NCBI GenBank assembly: GCA_003483565.1
Contig: DMYZ01000231.1
Location: forward strand, 1 to 64,000
Direction of reading: 5' to 3'
Source of the DNA: Prevotella sp.
GTDB taxonomy: Bacteria; Bacteroidota; Bacteroidia; Bacteroidales; Bacteroidaceae
Length of the DNA stretch: 64,000 nucleotides
Shown here: piece after piece, positions 55,992 through 64,000 of the stretch
Numbering within the stretch: the first letter of the stretch is position 1
How the letters are laid out: every line of letters starts with the position of its first letter
Notes under the pieces: model-generated
What the model was told of the DNA's origin: nothing
The model's input: only the letters and a program-made list of their open reading frames with translations
Databases searched by the model: none
Position numbers and translations under genes: made by a program

Positions 55992-56006
55992 AATGTATTT
56001 TTGCAA

Positions 56007-56456
56007 ATGAGAAAATTTATTAGATATTCTTTATTAGTATTTGTGTTATTTATATCTGTTAATAGTTGGGGTGATACGCCAAAGAGTCTTTGGCAGAAAT
56101 TTAATCCACAACGTTTTCAGGCTGAAATGGAACAATATATCACTACTCAGGCTATGCTTACGCCAGAAGAATCTGCAAAATTCTTCCCTGTGTATAGAGA
56201 ATTAATGCAAAAACAGCGGGCGATATTCGAAGAGATGCATAGCTATTACTATACAGATCTTTCCAATGGCAGAGCATGTATGCATGCTGTTCAACGTATG
56301 GACGCTCTGGATCTTCAAATGAAAAAACTACAGCAAATCTATCACAATAAGTTTTTAAAGATATTGCCGGCTAAAAAAGTGTTTTTAGTTATTCGTGCTG
56401 AAGAAAAATTTCATAGACAGGCATTTAAAAGAATGGCTGAGGATAAAAAGAATTAG
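56007..56456 (+). CDS. Spy/CpxP-like periplasmic protein
   Basis: A 149-residue protein with signal peptide (about 1-22, LLVFVLFISVNSWG) and an all-helical, charged body. The segment LTPEESAKFFPVYRELMQKQR resembles the LTxxQ-type helices of periplasmic stress chaperones (Spy/CpxP), and EEKFHRQAFKRM is the end helix. It is the third gene after the ECF sigma factor. The ATG at 56007 is used; two codons upstream another ATG exists. Chaperone or stress-sensor role is inferred from fold and context. Confidence 0.72.
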   Translation: MRKFIRYSLLVFVLFISVNSWGDTPKSLWQKFNPQRFQAEMEQYITTQAMLTPEESAKFFPVYRELMQKQRAIFEEMHSYYYTDLSNGRACMHAVQRMDALDLQMKKLQQIYHNKFLKILPAKKVFLVIRAEEKFHRQAFKRMAEDKKN

Positions 56457-56549
56457 ATTGTTTTTAATGAAAGGGTATGAGTAATAGGGGAGCAAATGGC
56501 ACTGTGTTGTTTTCTCTTCGTGATGTCTTATGCATTTTATTAGAAAAAA

Positions 56550-56581
56550 TTTGGTAGTGAAGAAAAAAAATATTACTTTTG
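56550..56581 (+). promoter_or_regulatory. Canonical promoter for tRNA-Arg
   Basis: TTTG at 56550-56553, 20 bases, TACTTTTG at 56574-56581; predicted start near 56588, about 17 bases before the tRNA. Confidence 0.75.
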
Positions 56582-56604
56582 CATTCGAATTTGAATATTC
56601 AAGG

Positions 56605-56679
56605 GGTTCCGTAGCTCAGTTGGATTAGAGCAACGGCCTTCTAAGCCGTGGGTCATGGGTTCGAACCCCATCGGAATCA
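56605..56679 (+). tRNA. tRNA-Arg (TCT)
   Basis: Acceptor GGTTCCG pairs with CGGAATC (one G-T pair), D arm AGCTCAGTTGGATTAGAGC, anticodon loop CTTCTAA with anticodon TCT, T arm ATGGG-TTCGAAC-CCCAT, discriminator A. CCA is not encoded (next base is C only). Confidence 0.95.
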
Positions 56680-56687
56680 CAAATAGT

Positions 56688-56721
56688 AAAAAGAGGATTT
56701 TGGAAACAAAATCCTCTTTTT
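56688..56721 (+). terminator. Terminator of tRNA-Arg
   Basis: Perfect 14-bp stem, 56688-56701 with 56708-56721, loop GGAAAC, A/T tracts at both ends; nine bases after the tRNA. Confidence 0.82.
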
Positions 56722-56869
56722 AGTTGTTTTATAACTTGCCTGTAGTTTGCTTTAATTTCCAGTTCAATGTTTTTAATAAGGTTTCTTATATTTATGTCTA
56801 GGGCAAAGTCGGTCGGTATATATAAGATATATGGGCAATTTAAATCCTGCCATCGTTACAGTGATGCTG

Positions 56870-56926
56870 TTTGATATCCTTTTATGCAGCGATTCGATTC
56901 GAATCGCTGCATAAAAGGATATCAAA
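56870..56926. repeat. 57-bp perfect palindrome (28-bp arms)
   Basis: 56870-56897 is the exact reverse complement of 56899-56926, with a single T between (56898). Outer part TTTGATATCCTTTTATGC, inner core GCGATTCGA. There is no T tract after it, so it is not an ordinary terminator. Its 21-base core AGCGATTCGA-T-TCGAATCGCT recurs inverted at 56954-56974. Confidence 0.85.
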
Positions 56927-56953
56927 TGGAAGGTAAAAGGATACCCGATACAG

Positions 56954-56974
56954 AGCGATTCGAATCGAATCGCT
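56954..56974. repeat. Inverted copy of the palindrome core (21 bases)
   Basis: AGCGATTCGAATCGAATCGCT is the exact reverse complement of the core at 56888-56908-equivalent; the two differ only in the central base when read the same way. AAAAGGATA also occurs once beside each (56914 and 56935 region). Confidence 0.8.
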
Positions 56975-57094
56975 TATTGTTTGAGTACGGCAGAATTGTT
57001 GATTGTTATGAATTCTAAGGATAAGACCTGTGTGGAAAATTATATTCCAATTACAATTTGCAGGTATAAAAAAAATTATAAAATAGTGGTGTAT

Positions 57095-57661
57095 TCAGAA
57101 TTTTTTTAATTCTTCATAAACGCGACAAACTGGAAGTCCCATTACATTATAATAATCGCCTTCCAGCTTAGTACATCCAATATAACCGATCCATTCCTGA
57201 ATACCATACGCTCCGGCTTTATCCATTGGGTGATAATGTTCAATATAATAGTCTATTTCATTTAGACTAAGATCTCGAAAAGTAACAAGAGTTGTATCAT
57301 GAAAATGTATTTGTCGACTCGTTGTAGTGAGGCATACCCCCGTTGTGACAGAATGTGTTCTGTTACTTAAGGCCTGCAACATTTTCCGAGCTTCATTCTG
57401 ATCCGCCGGTTTTCCCAGAATTTTGCCGTTACAGATAACTACCGTGTCAGCAGTGAGGATGATTTCATTTTCTTTAATGTCGTCTTTATATGCAGCGGCT
57501 TTTTCTTGAGCTATATATTCAGGAACGCTTTCTGCCGCGATATTTTCTGGATAATACTCAGAAATGTTTTTTTTCAAGATTACCTCAAAAGGAATGTCCA
57601 AACCTTTCAACAGTTCTTCTCTTCGAGGAGATCCACTGGCCAATATAATTTTTTTGTTCAT
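57095..57661 (-). CDS. maf: Maf family nucleoside triphosphate pyrophosphatase
   Basis: Hydrolyses non-canonical or surplus (d)TTP/UTP-type nucleotides, or guards septum formation. The 188-residue protein has the N-terminal LASGSPRREELL motif (about 7-18), LTADTVVICNGKILGKP and DKAGAYGIQEW, all standard. It lies downstream of the DUF5687 gene on the same strand (59-base gap). Confidence 0.95.
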   Translation of the reverse strand: MNKKIILASGSPRREELLKGLDIPFEVILKKNISEYYPENIAAESVPEYIAQEKAAAYKDDIKENEIILTADTVVICNGKILGKPADQNEARKMLQALSNRTHSVTTGVCLTTTSRQIHFHDTTLVTFRDLSLNEIDYYIEHYHPMDKAGAYGIQEWIGYIGCTKLEGDYYNVMGLPVCRVYEELKKF

Positions 57662-57720
57662 AAAATAACTAAATACAATATATAAATATTTCTTTTTTAC
57701 GGATCTTTATTATCCTTATT

Positions 57721-59238
57721 TTATCCTCTGGATGTTCTGAATCCCTCTATATTTTTATATTTACGTTTCATCAAACGTTGGTAAATGTTCTTTAGCCAAA
57801 TATTATGTGTGGCAATACCGGCAAGACCTATAGCAGAAATAATCCAAAAAGCTGTTTCCTCATTGAAAATATGACTAAGTAGAATTATTATTGCAGGTGG
57901 AATGAGCATTGCTGCAAAATTGATGATAATTTGATAATAGTTCTTTTCAATCCCATTGCTGCTGATGAGCTTTTCATTCAAAGGAATCGTATATTTATTG
58001 TACACAGCAGTCTGAAAAATAAGACAATATTGAAATCCCATCGTAAAGATCATACAACTGAGTACCATTCCAAAAGGCCATTGTCCTTTAATTACGGGCA
58101 AAAGCATAAGGAGGAATGGGAAAAAAAGCAGGATGGAGTAGAAATAGTATTTTGCTTTAAGCAAGGTAAGTATGCTTTCTTTCCTGACCATGAGAATATC
58201 AATATAGTTGCCTTCATAACACATCAGCCTGCTTAGAATCATGCAGCCAATGATAACGAAAGAATAAATACACCAGAACACACGTGAGTAGCTGTTGGCA
58301 TAAATATTCGTGAAAGAGCACAAGATACAGAACAGAAGAACAACAACCATTCCTGAAAGGAAGAGCTTACGGATATTCTTGTTTCTTCGGATGCTGATAT
58401 ATTCCAGACGAAGGAAGAGATTGAGCAGTCCTTTGCTGGTCCCCAATTTATTGCTTTTACTTTGATAGGTAGATTTTTTCTGTGATGAACTTTTGCAGAT
58501 TTCATCCATGACACTTTTTAATTGTAACTTACGGTCTATTTGAATAGAGAGGGCAAGGACAAACAATACTATTATCCATGACAATACATTACCATGGATC
58601 AGAGTTTCACCTAAATAGCCATAGAAAGTCTTAAACTGGTCGAAATCAAAATGTCCTTTGAGACAGAATGGCAGGAATAACAATGCAAAGAATACAGCTG
58701 GTAGTATCCATGCCAGCATATTTTTATTTATCAATGTCCTGCAGATAAGGTAAAGTTGGCTGCTGAACAGAATAAGAACCCAATAAAAGAAGATGACGGC
58801 AACAGCTTCCAGGAAGTACAGACGTGCAATCATCGTGATAAATGTATATGGAACAATTAAAATGAGCCAGATGAGGTTACTCCAGTTTATAAGGCTTCTA
58901 GCAACAAAAGTGTCTATGCACAACTGCTTCTGGATAGGCATCAGCAGATATGGCTTTACTAATTGTGATGGCGTCTGCTGGGCTACAAAGCGTACGAAAA
59001 AGTCACAGGCAAGAATAAATGGAAATATGCCGACAATAAAACTTGCTGATTGATCAATATGATGGCTGTCAACAGATAAGGCTAAAAGGATGGAAATCAT
59101 GAGCAAATAAAGAATTATAAATGCTACTGATATGCCAAGTATAATTCTTGCAGATTTATTACGACCGTGCATCATACTTCTTTTTTCAGCTAATGCACGA
59201 TGATGTGTCAGTTCTTTGAATAGGGCTATCTTGCTCAT
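57721..59238 (-). CDS. DUF5687 polytopic membrane protein
   Basis: A 505-residue integral membrane protein with about 12 hydrophobic segments, matching DUF5687 (N-terminus KELTHHRALAEKRSMMHG, QTPSQLVKPYLLMPIQKQLC). The family resembles ABC-2 type transporter permeases and usually works with an ATPase, but no ABC ATPase gene is adjacent here: the neighbours are a LolA-like gene upstream and maf downstream. Substrate unknown. Confidence 0.85.
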   Translation of the reverse strand: MSKIALFKELTHHRALAEKRSMMHGRNKSARIILGISVAFIILYLLMISILLALSVDSHHIDQSASFIVGIFPFILACDFFVRFVAQQTPSQLVKPYLLMPIQKQLCIDTFVARSLINWSNLIWLILIVPYTFITMIARLYFLEAVAVIFFYWVLILFSSQLYLICRTLINKNMLAWILPAVFFALLFLPFCLKGHFDFDQFKTFYGYLGETLIHGNVLSWIIVLFVLALSIQIDRKLQLKSVMDEICKSSSQKKSTYQSKSNKLGTSKGLLNLFLRLEYISIRRNKNIRKLFLSGMVVVLLFCILCSFTNIYANSYSRVFWCIYSFVIIGCMILSRLMCYEGNYIDILMVRKESILTLLKAKYYFYSILLFFPFLLMLLPVIKGQWPFGMVLSCMIFTMGFQYCLIFQTAVYNKYTIPLNEKLISSNGIEKNYYQIIINFAAMLIPPAIIILLSHIFNEETAFWIISAIGLAGIATHNIWLKNIYQRLMKRKYKNIEGFRTSRG

Positions 59239-59248
59239 GAATTTTCTA

Positions 59249-59857
59249 TTATCTTAAATCAATGATTTCGGCCGAGGGATATTCTTTGCTATTGAAAGTA
59301 AAGATGCTGTTTGGCTGGTTTTTAGCATGAAAATTGCGGATGCTGATCGTACTCCACGTCTGTCCCTGCCGCATCTTGACAAGGCTTGGTATGTAATTGT
59401 TTTTGTTTACAGTGATATACATCTCGTTGATCGTACGTTTCTGCTTTCCGCCACTGAGATGGACTATATAGTTAGCACCTTTGGAAGTGATTCCCAGACT
59501 GTATCCTGTCTTCCAGATATTGATGAAAGAGTAAGGATTCATAGACATGCGCTGGGCTTGGGTAGGGGTGCTTACGTTAACTTCGTTGGTTGATTTAAGG
59601 TAGCTCCATTGCGTCTTCCCATTATACCATACGAGAGCCTTGTCTGTACGGGCATTAAATTTTGTCCCCTTAATGGCAAGAGTACCTGATGTAGAACCGT
59701 ATTTTGATGAGGATATCGTGAAGTTGGCACTGACTCCACCTGTCCTGCCGATAACTTGACCGGTTTTTTCCAATACTTTTTTTGCTAGAGCTGGATTCTG
59801 TGCATGCCCACTTAGAGAAAGAAGCATGGGAAACAGTAAAACAAGTAATTTCTTCAT
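59249..59857 (-). CDS. LolA-like outer-membrane lipoprotein carrier
   Basis: A 202-residue protein with signal peptide (about 1-19, LLSLSGHAQ) and a LolA-type half-barrel: ANFTISSSKYGSTSGTLAIKGTKFNA, KALVWYNGKTQWSYLKSTNEVNV, then IPSLVKMRQGQTWSTISIRNF. LolA ferries lipoproteins across the periplasm; this divergent form may do that or bind another lipid. It is between ftsK upstream (36-base gap) and DUF5687 downstream (10-base gap) on the same strand. Confidence 0.85.
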   Translation of the reverse strand: MKKLLVLLFPMLLSLSGHAQNPALAKKVLEKTGQVIGRTGGVSANFTISSSKYGSTSGTLAIKGTKFNARTDKALVWYNGKTQWSYLKSTNEVNVSTPTQAQRMSMNPYSFINIWKTGYSLGITSKGANYIVHLSGGKQKRTINEMYITVNKNNYIPSLVKMRQGQTWSTISIRNFHAKNQPNSIFTFNSKEYPSAEIIDLR

Positions 59858-59893
59858 AATTTTATAACTTTTAATCTAATCTTGTCCATGACG

Positions 59894-62476
59894 TTATTTT
59901 TTCATAGAGGCTATGATCTGACTGAGCTGATTCTCGTCAGCAATCAGTACATCACGTGGTTTGGAACCCTGAGCCGGACCGACAATACCAGCTGCTTCCA
60001 TTTGATCCATCAACCGACCGGCACGATTGTAGCCTATACTGAAACGGCGCTGGATCATGCTGGTAGACCCCTGCTGACTGAGTATGATAGCGTGGGCCGC
60101 TTCTTCAAAGTATGGATCCACATTACGGGAATCAATTTGCCCCCCATTTACAACACAACTATCATTGGTATCTGGTTCGGGAAGAATCAGTGGCTCTACA
60201 GGACCAGGCTGGTTTGCAATATATTTATTGATGCCTTCCACTTCAGGAGTATCTACGAAGGCACATTGCACACGGACCGGTTCATTGCCGTTGACATATA
60301 GCATATCACCACGGCCGATCAACTGTTGTGCTCCGCCACGGTCGAGAATGATCTTACTGTCGATAGCTGCACTTACTTTAAAGGCGATACGTCCAGGGAA
60401 GTTTGCTTTGATATTTCCTGTGATGATGCTGGTAGTCGGGCGCTGAGTAGCTATAACCATATGGATGCCTACTGCACGGGCCAGTTGGGCTATACGTGCA
60501 ATAGGAAGCTCTATTTCTTTGCCTGCCGTCATGATAAGATCACCAAACTCGTCTATAATTACTACGATATATGGCATGAATTCGTGTCCCATCGTAGGGT
60601 TCAAACGATGGTTGACATATTTGTTATTGTATTCCCTTATATTCCTTGCACCAGCTATCTTAAGCAGGTCATAACGGTGATCCATCAGTTTACAAAGACT
60701 GTTAAGGGTATGGACCACTTTTGTGACATCTGTAATGATTGGCTCGTCATCCTCATCAACAACAGCCATGAAATGTTTAGCTATAGGAGTATAAATACTG
60801 AATTCAACTTTCTTGGGGTCAATAAGTACGAATTTTAATTCATTTGGATGTTTTTTATAGAGTAGTGAGGTGATGATAGCGTTCAAGCCCACGGACTTAC
60901 CCTGTCCTGTAGCACCAGCCACAAGCAGGTGCGGAATTTTTGCAAGGTCAACCATAAAAACCTCGTTAGTGATCGTTTTACCAAGAGCAATAGGAAGTTC
61001 CATCTTTGTTTCTTGGAATTTTTTTGAATTCAAAATACTCTCCATGCTAACAATATTCTGTTTCGCATTTGGAACTTCAATGCCAATAGTGCCTTTTCCG
61101 GGTATTGGAGCTATAATACGTATGCCTAGAGCTGCTAGACTTAAGGCTATATCATCTTCCAGATTTTTGATTTTGGAAATACGTACTCCTTCGGCTGGTT
61201 GTATTTCATATAAGGTAATGGTTGGGCCTACTGTCGCACGGATAGTCTTGATTTGTACACCGAAATTATCAAGCACTTCAATAATTCGGTTTTTATTGTC
61301 AATCTGCTCCTGTTCATCTATATATGGTTTTCCATCGTTATCGTATGTTTTCAGAAGGTCAAGAGTCGGAAACTTATAGCGAGTGAAAGGCTCTCTTGGA
61401 TTGATCGGCGAATTCAGGTCTGTATCGTCATTAACGGTATTACGGGTCGCCTTTTCTCCTTCAGAAGCGATACTTATCTCCATTCCGTTTTTGGCAATTT
61501 CTGCTGCGGCCTTAGCCTCCTCGATAACCTGATAGGCATGTTGCTTTCGTTTTTCATCAACGAAAGAAGGAGCTGGGATGTCTGCAGTATTGTGAGGTTG
61601 AGAAGATTCCTGATGATCATTCGATTCTTCATCGCGGGGTGAAAGATCAATAACCTGTGAAGGAACAGGATCAGTAAAAACTGCTGGTTTTGTCTTTGTT
61701 TTTTCTTCTTCCTCCGGCTTACTTTCAATGTCAGCAGAAGAATCTCCTTCTTTATTGGTTTGAATATCTTTGTTGGCAGTGTTGCCATTGCCATGATTAT
61801 TTGTAATAGTAAATTTTACTTTATTAGTGATGTATCCTACAGGATTGAGCATCTTCCGGATAACTGTAATTGTTTCAGAAGTAAGATAGGTGAGGAAGCC
61901 AACGGCTGTAAGGAATAGTATAGCTGTAAGGCCCGGTGGTCCGACAATATTCTCTAGCTTTTGTACGCAATAGAGACCATGATCTCCTCCTGCATTATAA
62001 ATATTATCTCCCATGATAGGAGTAATGATTTTGGCAAAAGTAATTGATGACCATATCATGACGAGCATAGTACATAAAAACCATTTCCAAAGATTAATTT
62101 TATAAACCTTCATGAGTTGCAAAGCAACGGAAAACATGAAAAAAGGTATCAAAAATGAAGGGAGTCCGAAATTTAGGGTAATAAGAATATAAGATATAAT
62201 GGCACCCAGGCTGCCGCAGTAATTGGAAAATTCCTGATGAGAGTTCGTCCATTCACCAGGTCTCATATTTTCCAGAATGCTTTGATCCGCTTCACCTGTA
62301 TATAGGTAACTGACCATAGCTATCATAAGATATACGGCTAAGGCAAAGAGTATTATCCCAAAAATGAAATCTGTTCTCTCACTATATTTGTTAGTAAAAC
62401 CCACTGCCTCGTTAAAGCTTTTAGGTTTATGTTCTGTTTTTTTCTTCGTTTTTGTCATTTTTGTTTTCTTCATCAC
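59894..62476 (-). CDS. ftsK: DNA translocase FtsK/SpoIIIE
   Basis: Septal ATPase that pumps chromosome ends during division. The 860-residue protein has a basic N-terminus, about four membrane helices (about 38-210), an acidic/Pro-rich linker (about 215-370), then the motor: Walker A VAGATGQGKSVGLN (about 518-531), PHLLVAG, Walker B VVIIDEFGDLI, and the C-terminal gamma winged helix (SMIQRRFSIGYNRAGRLMDQMEAAGIVG) that reads orienting DNA motifs. A - strand TAAATTTG at 62526-62533 is a likely -7 box. The start could be either of two adjacent ATG codons (62476, 62473). LolA-like gene follows. Confidence 0.95.
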   Translation of the reverse strand: MMKKTKMTKTKKKTEHKPKSFNEAVGFTNKYSERTDFIFGIILFALAVYLMIAMVSYLYTGEADQSILENMRPGEWTNSHQEFSNYCGSLGAIISYILITLNFGLPSFLIPFFMFSVALQLMKVYKINLWKWFLCTMLVMIWSSITFAKIITPIMGDNIYNAGGDHGLYCVQKLENIVGPPGLTAILFLTAVGFLTYLTSETITVIRKMLNPVGYITNKVKFTITNNHGNGNTANKDIQTNKEGDSSADIESKPEEEEKTKTKPAVFTDPVPSQVIDLSPRDEESNDHQESSQPHNTADIPAPSFVDEKRKQHAYQVIEEAKAAAEIAKNGMEISIASEGEKATRNTVNDDTDLNSPINPREPFTRYKFPTLDLLKTYDNDGKPYIDEQEQIDNKNRIIEVLDNFGVQIKTIRATVGPTITLYEIQPAEGVRISKIKNLEDDIALSLAALGIRIIAPIPGKGTIGIEVPNAKQNIVSMESILNSKKFQETKMELPIALGKTITNEVFMVDLAKIPHLLVAGATGQGKSVGLNAIITSLLYKKHPNELKFVLIDPKKVEFSIYTPIAKHFMAVVDEDDEPIITDVTKVVHTLNSLCKLMDHRYDLLKIAGARNIREYNNKYVNHRLNPTMGHEFMPYIVVIIDEFGDLIMTAGKEIELPIARIAQLARAVGIHMVIATQRPTTSIITGNIKANFPGRIAFKVSAAIDSKIILDRGGAQQLIGRGDMLYVNGNEPVRVQCAFVDTPEVEGINKYIANQPGPVEPLILPEPDTNDSCVVNGGQIDSRNVDPYFEEAAHAIILSQQGSTSMIQRRFSIGYNRAGRLMDQMEAAGIVGPAQGSKPRDVLIADENQLSQIIASMKK

Positions 62477-62576
62477 CTTCCGTTTTTTAAACTTCTTTGC
62501 GGAATTATTTTCTTGTAATGTTTTGCAAATTTATAGAAAATATAAGAAAAGAGAGCAAGATTTCCTCTTTTTTTGC

Positions 62577-62584
62577 TAATTTTG
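62577..62584 (+). promoter_or_regulatory. -7 box for the exonuclease gene
   Basis: TAATTTTG; transcription would start near 62591, about three bases before the ATG at 62594, so the mRNA may be nearly leaderless. Confidence 0.45.
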
Positions 62585-62593
62585 CAAACTGAA

Positions 62594-63343
62594 ATGAGAA
62601 AAAAAATATATAGTAAGTTTGACAAGCATGAAATAAATGCTCTTCCAAGAGTGCTTTTTGAAGGACGCATTATTACTATTCTGTCTCCAGGAGAGACGGA
62701 AAAAGCTGTCGATTACTTGCTTGATAGTGATATTTTAGGGTTCGATACCGAGACTAGACCTGTATTTCATAAAGGCAGAGCGCATAAGGTGTCTTTGCTT
62801 CAGGTAAGCAATCGTAATACTTGTTTTTTATTCCGCTTGAACCATACAGGTTTCACTCCTGCTATTAAAAGGCTTCTTGAAGATACAGCAGTTACTAAGA
62901 TCGGCCTGTCCTGGCATGATGATTTGCTGGGACTTCACCGCTTGGGAGAATTCACGCCTGGAAATTTTGTTGAATTGCAGACCTTGGCTCCTGAAGTAGG
63001 AATAGAAGATAAGAGCCTTCAAAAATTATATGCTAATCTTTTTCATCAAAAAATAAGCAAAGCTCAGCGTTTAACGAACTGGGAGTCTGATATACTTAAA
63101 GACAACCAGAAACTTTACGCTGCTACAGATGCCTGGACCTGCATACAAATTTATGATGAGTTAAAAAGACTTCTCGAAACTCGTAATTTTGATTTAGTTG
63201 TAGTGCCGGATCCAGCGCCTGTGAAGAAAATTGTTGATGCCGCTTCTGATGTTGATACGGCTGCAGCCAAAGTAGTTCGTAATGAAGATATTATAACGGA
63301 GTCTCGTACAAAAAATAAAAATAAGAAAAATGAGCAATTATAA
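62594..63343 (+). CDS. 3'-5' exonuclease domain protein (RNase D-like)
   Basis: A 249-residue DEDD-type 3'-5' exonuclease. GFDTETRPVF (about 51-60) gives the first Asp-Glu pair, IGLSWHDDLLGL and YAATDAWTCIQIYDEL (YxxxD) the later ones. No HRDC domain, so it is the short type; substrate DNA or RNA is unknown. I use the ATG at 62594 because the TTG at 62573 lies upstream of the -7 box. The last 14 bases overlap the next gene. Confidence 0.88.
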   Translation: MRKKIYSKFDKHEINALPRVLFEGRIITILSPGETEKAVDYLLDSDILGFDTETRPVFHKGRAHKVSLLQVSNRNTCFLFRLNHTGFTPAIKRLLEDTAVTKIGLSWHDDLLGLHRLGEFTPGNFVELQTLAPEVGIEDKSLQKLYANLFHQKISKAQRLTNWESDILKDNQKLYAATDAWTCIQIYDELKRLLETRNFDLVVVPDPAPVKKIVDAASDVDTAAAKVVRNEDIITESRTKNKNKKNEQL

Positions 63344-64000
63344 AAGTATCTATTTAAAAAGAGGTAAGGACGATTCCTTAAAACGTTTTCACCCGTGGAT
63401 ATTCAGTGGTGCTATTCACCATATGGACGAGACGATTATAGAAGGTGATACCGTAAGAGTTATTACTTCTGATGGGGATTTTATAGCTGTAGGACATTAT
63501 CAGAAAGGTAGTATTGCTGTTCGTGTTCTCAGTTTTCAGGATATCGTGATTGATTCTGCTTTTTGGGAAGAATATCTGAAATCAGCATTGAAGATGCGCA
63601 TCGCTATTGGCTTGGCTGATAATCCTAACAATAATACTTATCGTTTAGTTCACGGAGAAGGTGACAACCTTCCTGGCTTGGTTATAGACTGTTATGGTAA
63701 GACTGCTGTAATGCAGGCTCATAGCGTAGGTATGCATGTGAACAGACATGATGTATGTGATGCTTTGGTGAAAATTATGGATGGACGAATACAGAATGTA
63801 TTTTATAAAAGCGAGACGACATTGCCTTTTAAAGCTAACGTGGAACAGGAAAATGGTTTTATTTATGGAGGAGATGCTGATAATGTAGCAATCGAAAATA
63901 ATCTAAAGTTTCATATAGATTGGCTAAAAGGCCAAAAGACGGGTTTCTTTGTTGATCAAAGAGAAAACCGTTCTTTGCTTGAAAAATATTCAAAAAACAG
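63330..64000 (+). CDS. Class I SAM-dependent rRNA methyltransferase (RlmI-like), partial at right edge
   Basis: The frame from the ATG at 63330 runs off the window (about 223 residues seen). The start (YLKRGKDDSLKRFHPWIFSGAI) is a PUA-type RNA-binding domain, followed by VHGEGDNLPGLVIDCYG and KTGFFVDQRENR, hallmarks of the RlmI family that methylates C5 of a cytosine in 23S rRNA. The methyltransferase core lies beyond the edge. It overlaps the exonuclease stop by 14 bases. Confidence 0.9.
   Translation, partial: MSNYKSIYLKRGKDDSLKRFHPWIFSGAIHHMDETIIEGDTVRVITSDGDFIAVGHYQKGSIAVRVLSFQDIVIDSAFWEEYLKSALKMRIAIGLADNPNNNTYRLVHGEGDNLPGLVIDCYGKTAVMQAHSVGMHVNRHDVCDALVKIMDGRIQNVFYKSETTLPFKANVEQENGFIYGGDADNVAIENNLKFHIDWLKGQKTGFFVDQRENRSLLEKYSKN

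Larger units (their letters stand above)
56722..57094. other. Gene-free gap between tRNA-Arg and maf
   Basis: About 370 bases without a supportable gene. It contains a 57-bp palindrome and an inverted copy of its core (listed separately). The remainder is AT-rich and shows no promoter-terminator pair. Confidence 0.6.

Noticed and set aside
56605..56974. Integrated element at tRNA-Arg
   Set aside because: No integrase and no duplicated tRNA 3' end was seen; the palindromes are reported as repeats only.
1..64000. CRISPR array, prophage, insertion sequence or plasmid functions
   Set aside because: No regularly spaced repeats, transposase, integrase, phage structural or plasmid replication genes were found.

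Overview
The window is an AT-rich stretch of a Bacteroidales chromosome, most likely a Prevotella-type genus (Prevotellaceae). The evidence is family content (DUF2027-Smr, DUF4296, DUF4270, DUF4301, DUF5687, a 287-residue primary sigma factor, eukaryote-like IleRS, methylmalonyl-CoA decarboxylase) and repeated Bacteroidetes-type promoters of the form TTTG-N19..21-TAnnTTTG. No plasmid, phage, IS or CRISPR element was seen; this is mostly core chromosome with a few unexplained islands.

Layout. 1-12 kb, + strand: the end of a DUF2027/Smr gene whose N-terminal part is interrupted by an in-frame stop, nadE, ileS, a DksA-like gene, lspA, a DUF4296 lipoprotein, nadC, a C69 dipeptidase and a 51-codon ORF ending in a perfect hairpin. 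12-16.7 kb, - strand: a four-gene unit (secreted protein, HPr-kinase-like P-loop protein, S24/S26-type peptidase, PqqD-like protein), then rpoD and an HtrA protease. 17-18.9 kb: rnpB, two small + strand genes and tRNA-Cys on the - strand. 19-24.6 kb: a small Cys-motif membrane protein and proS (-), then an OmpA-like lipoprotein, mtgA and a UvrD-type helicase (+). 24.7-36 kb: a DUF4270/starch-synthase-like unit divergent from panC-panD, a methylmalonyl-CoA decarboxylase unit with two soluble subunits and a 49-residue protein, a TonB-dependent receptor and a RelA-type synthetase. 36-50.5 kb: DUF4301, recQ, gyrA plus a TPR protein, a GH25 lysozyme, a GYF_2 protein, a C11 peptidase and valS. 50.6-56.5 kb: mazG, a lipoprotein, rnz, an adhesin-tail-like small protein, an L,D-transpeptidase, and an ECF sigma / membrane protein / Spy-like operon. 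56.6-64 kb: tRNA-Arg, a long palindromic element, maf, DUF5687, a LolA-like protein, ftsK, a 3'-5' exonuclease and the start of an RlmI-like methyltransferase.

The items most worth a second look are the HprK-like / S24-S26 / PqqD operon at 11981-14196, which has RiPP-type accessory parts but no visible cyclase or radical-SAM enzyme; a 57-bp palindrome with 28-bp arms and an inverted copy of its core near 56.9 kb; two apparently non-coding transcription units (37.8 kb and 45.3-45.5 kb), each with a canonical promoter and a terminator; and the interrupted DUF2027 gene at the left edge. Three small genes (51, 43 and 49 residues) were called by hand-translation.
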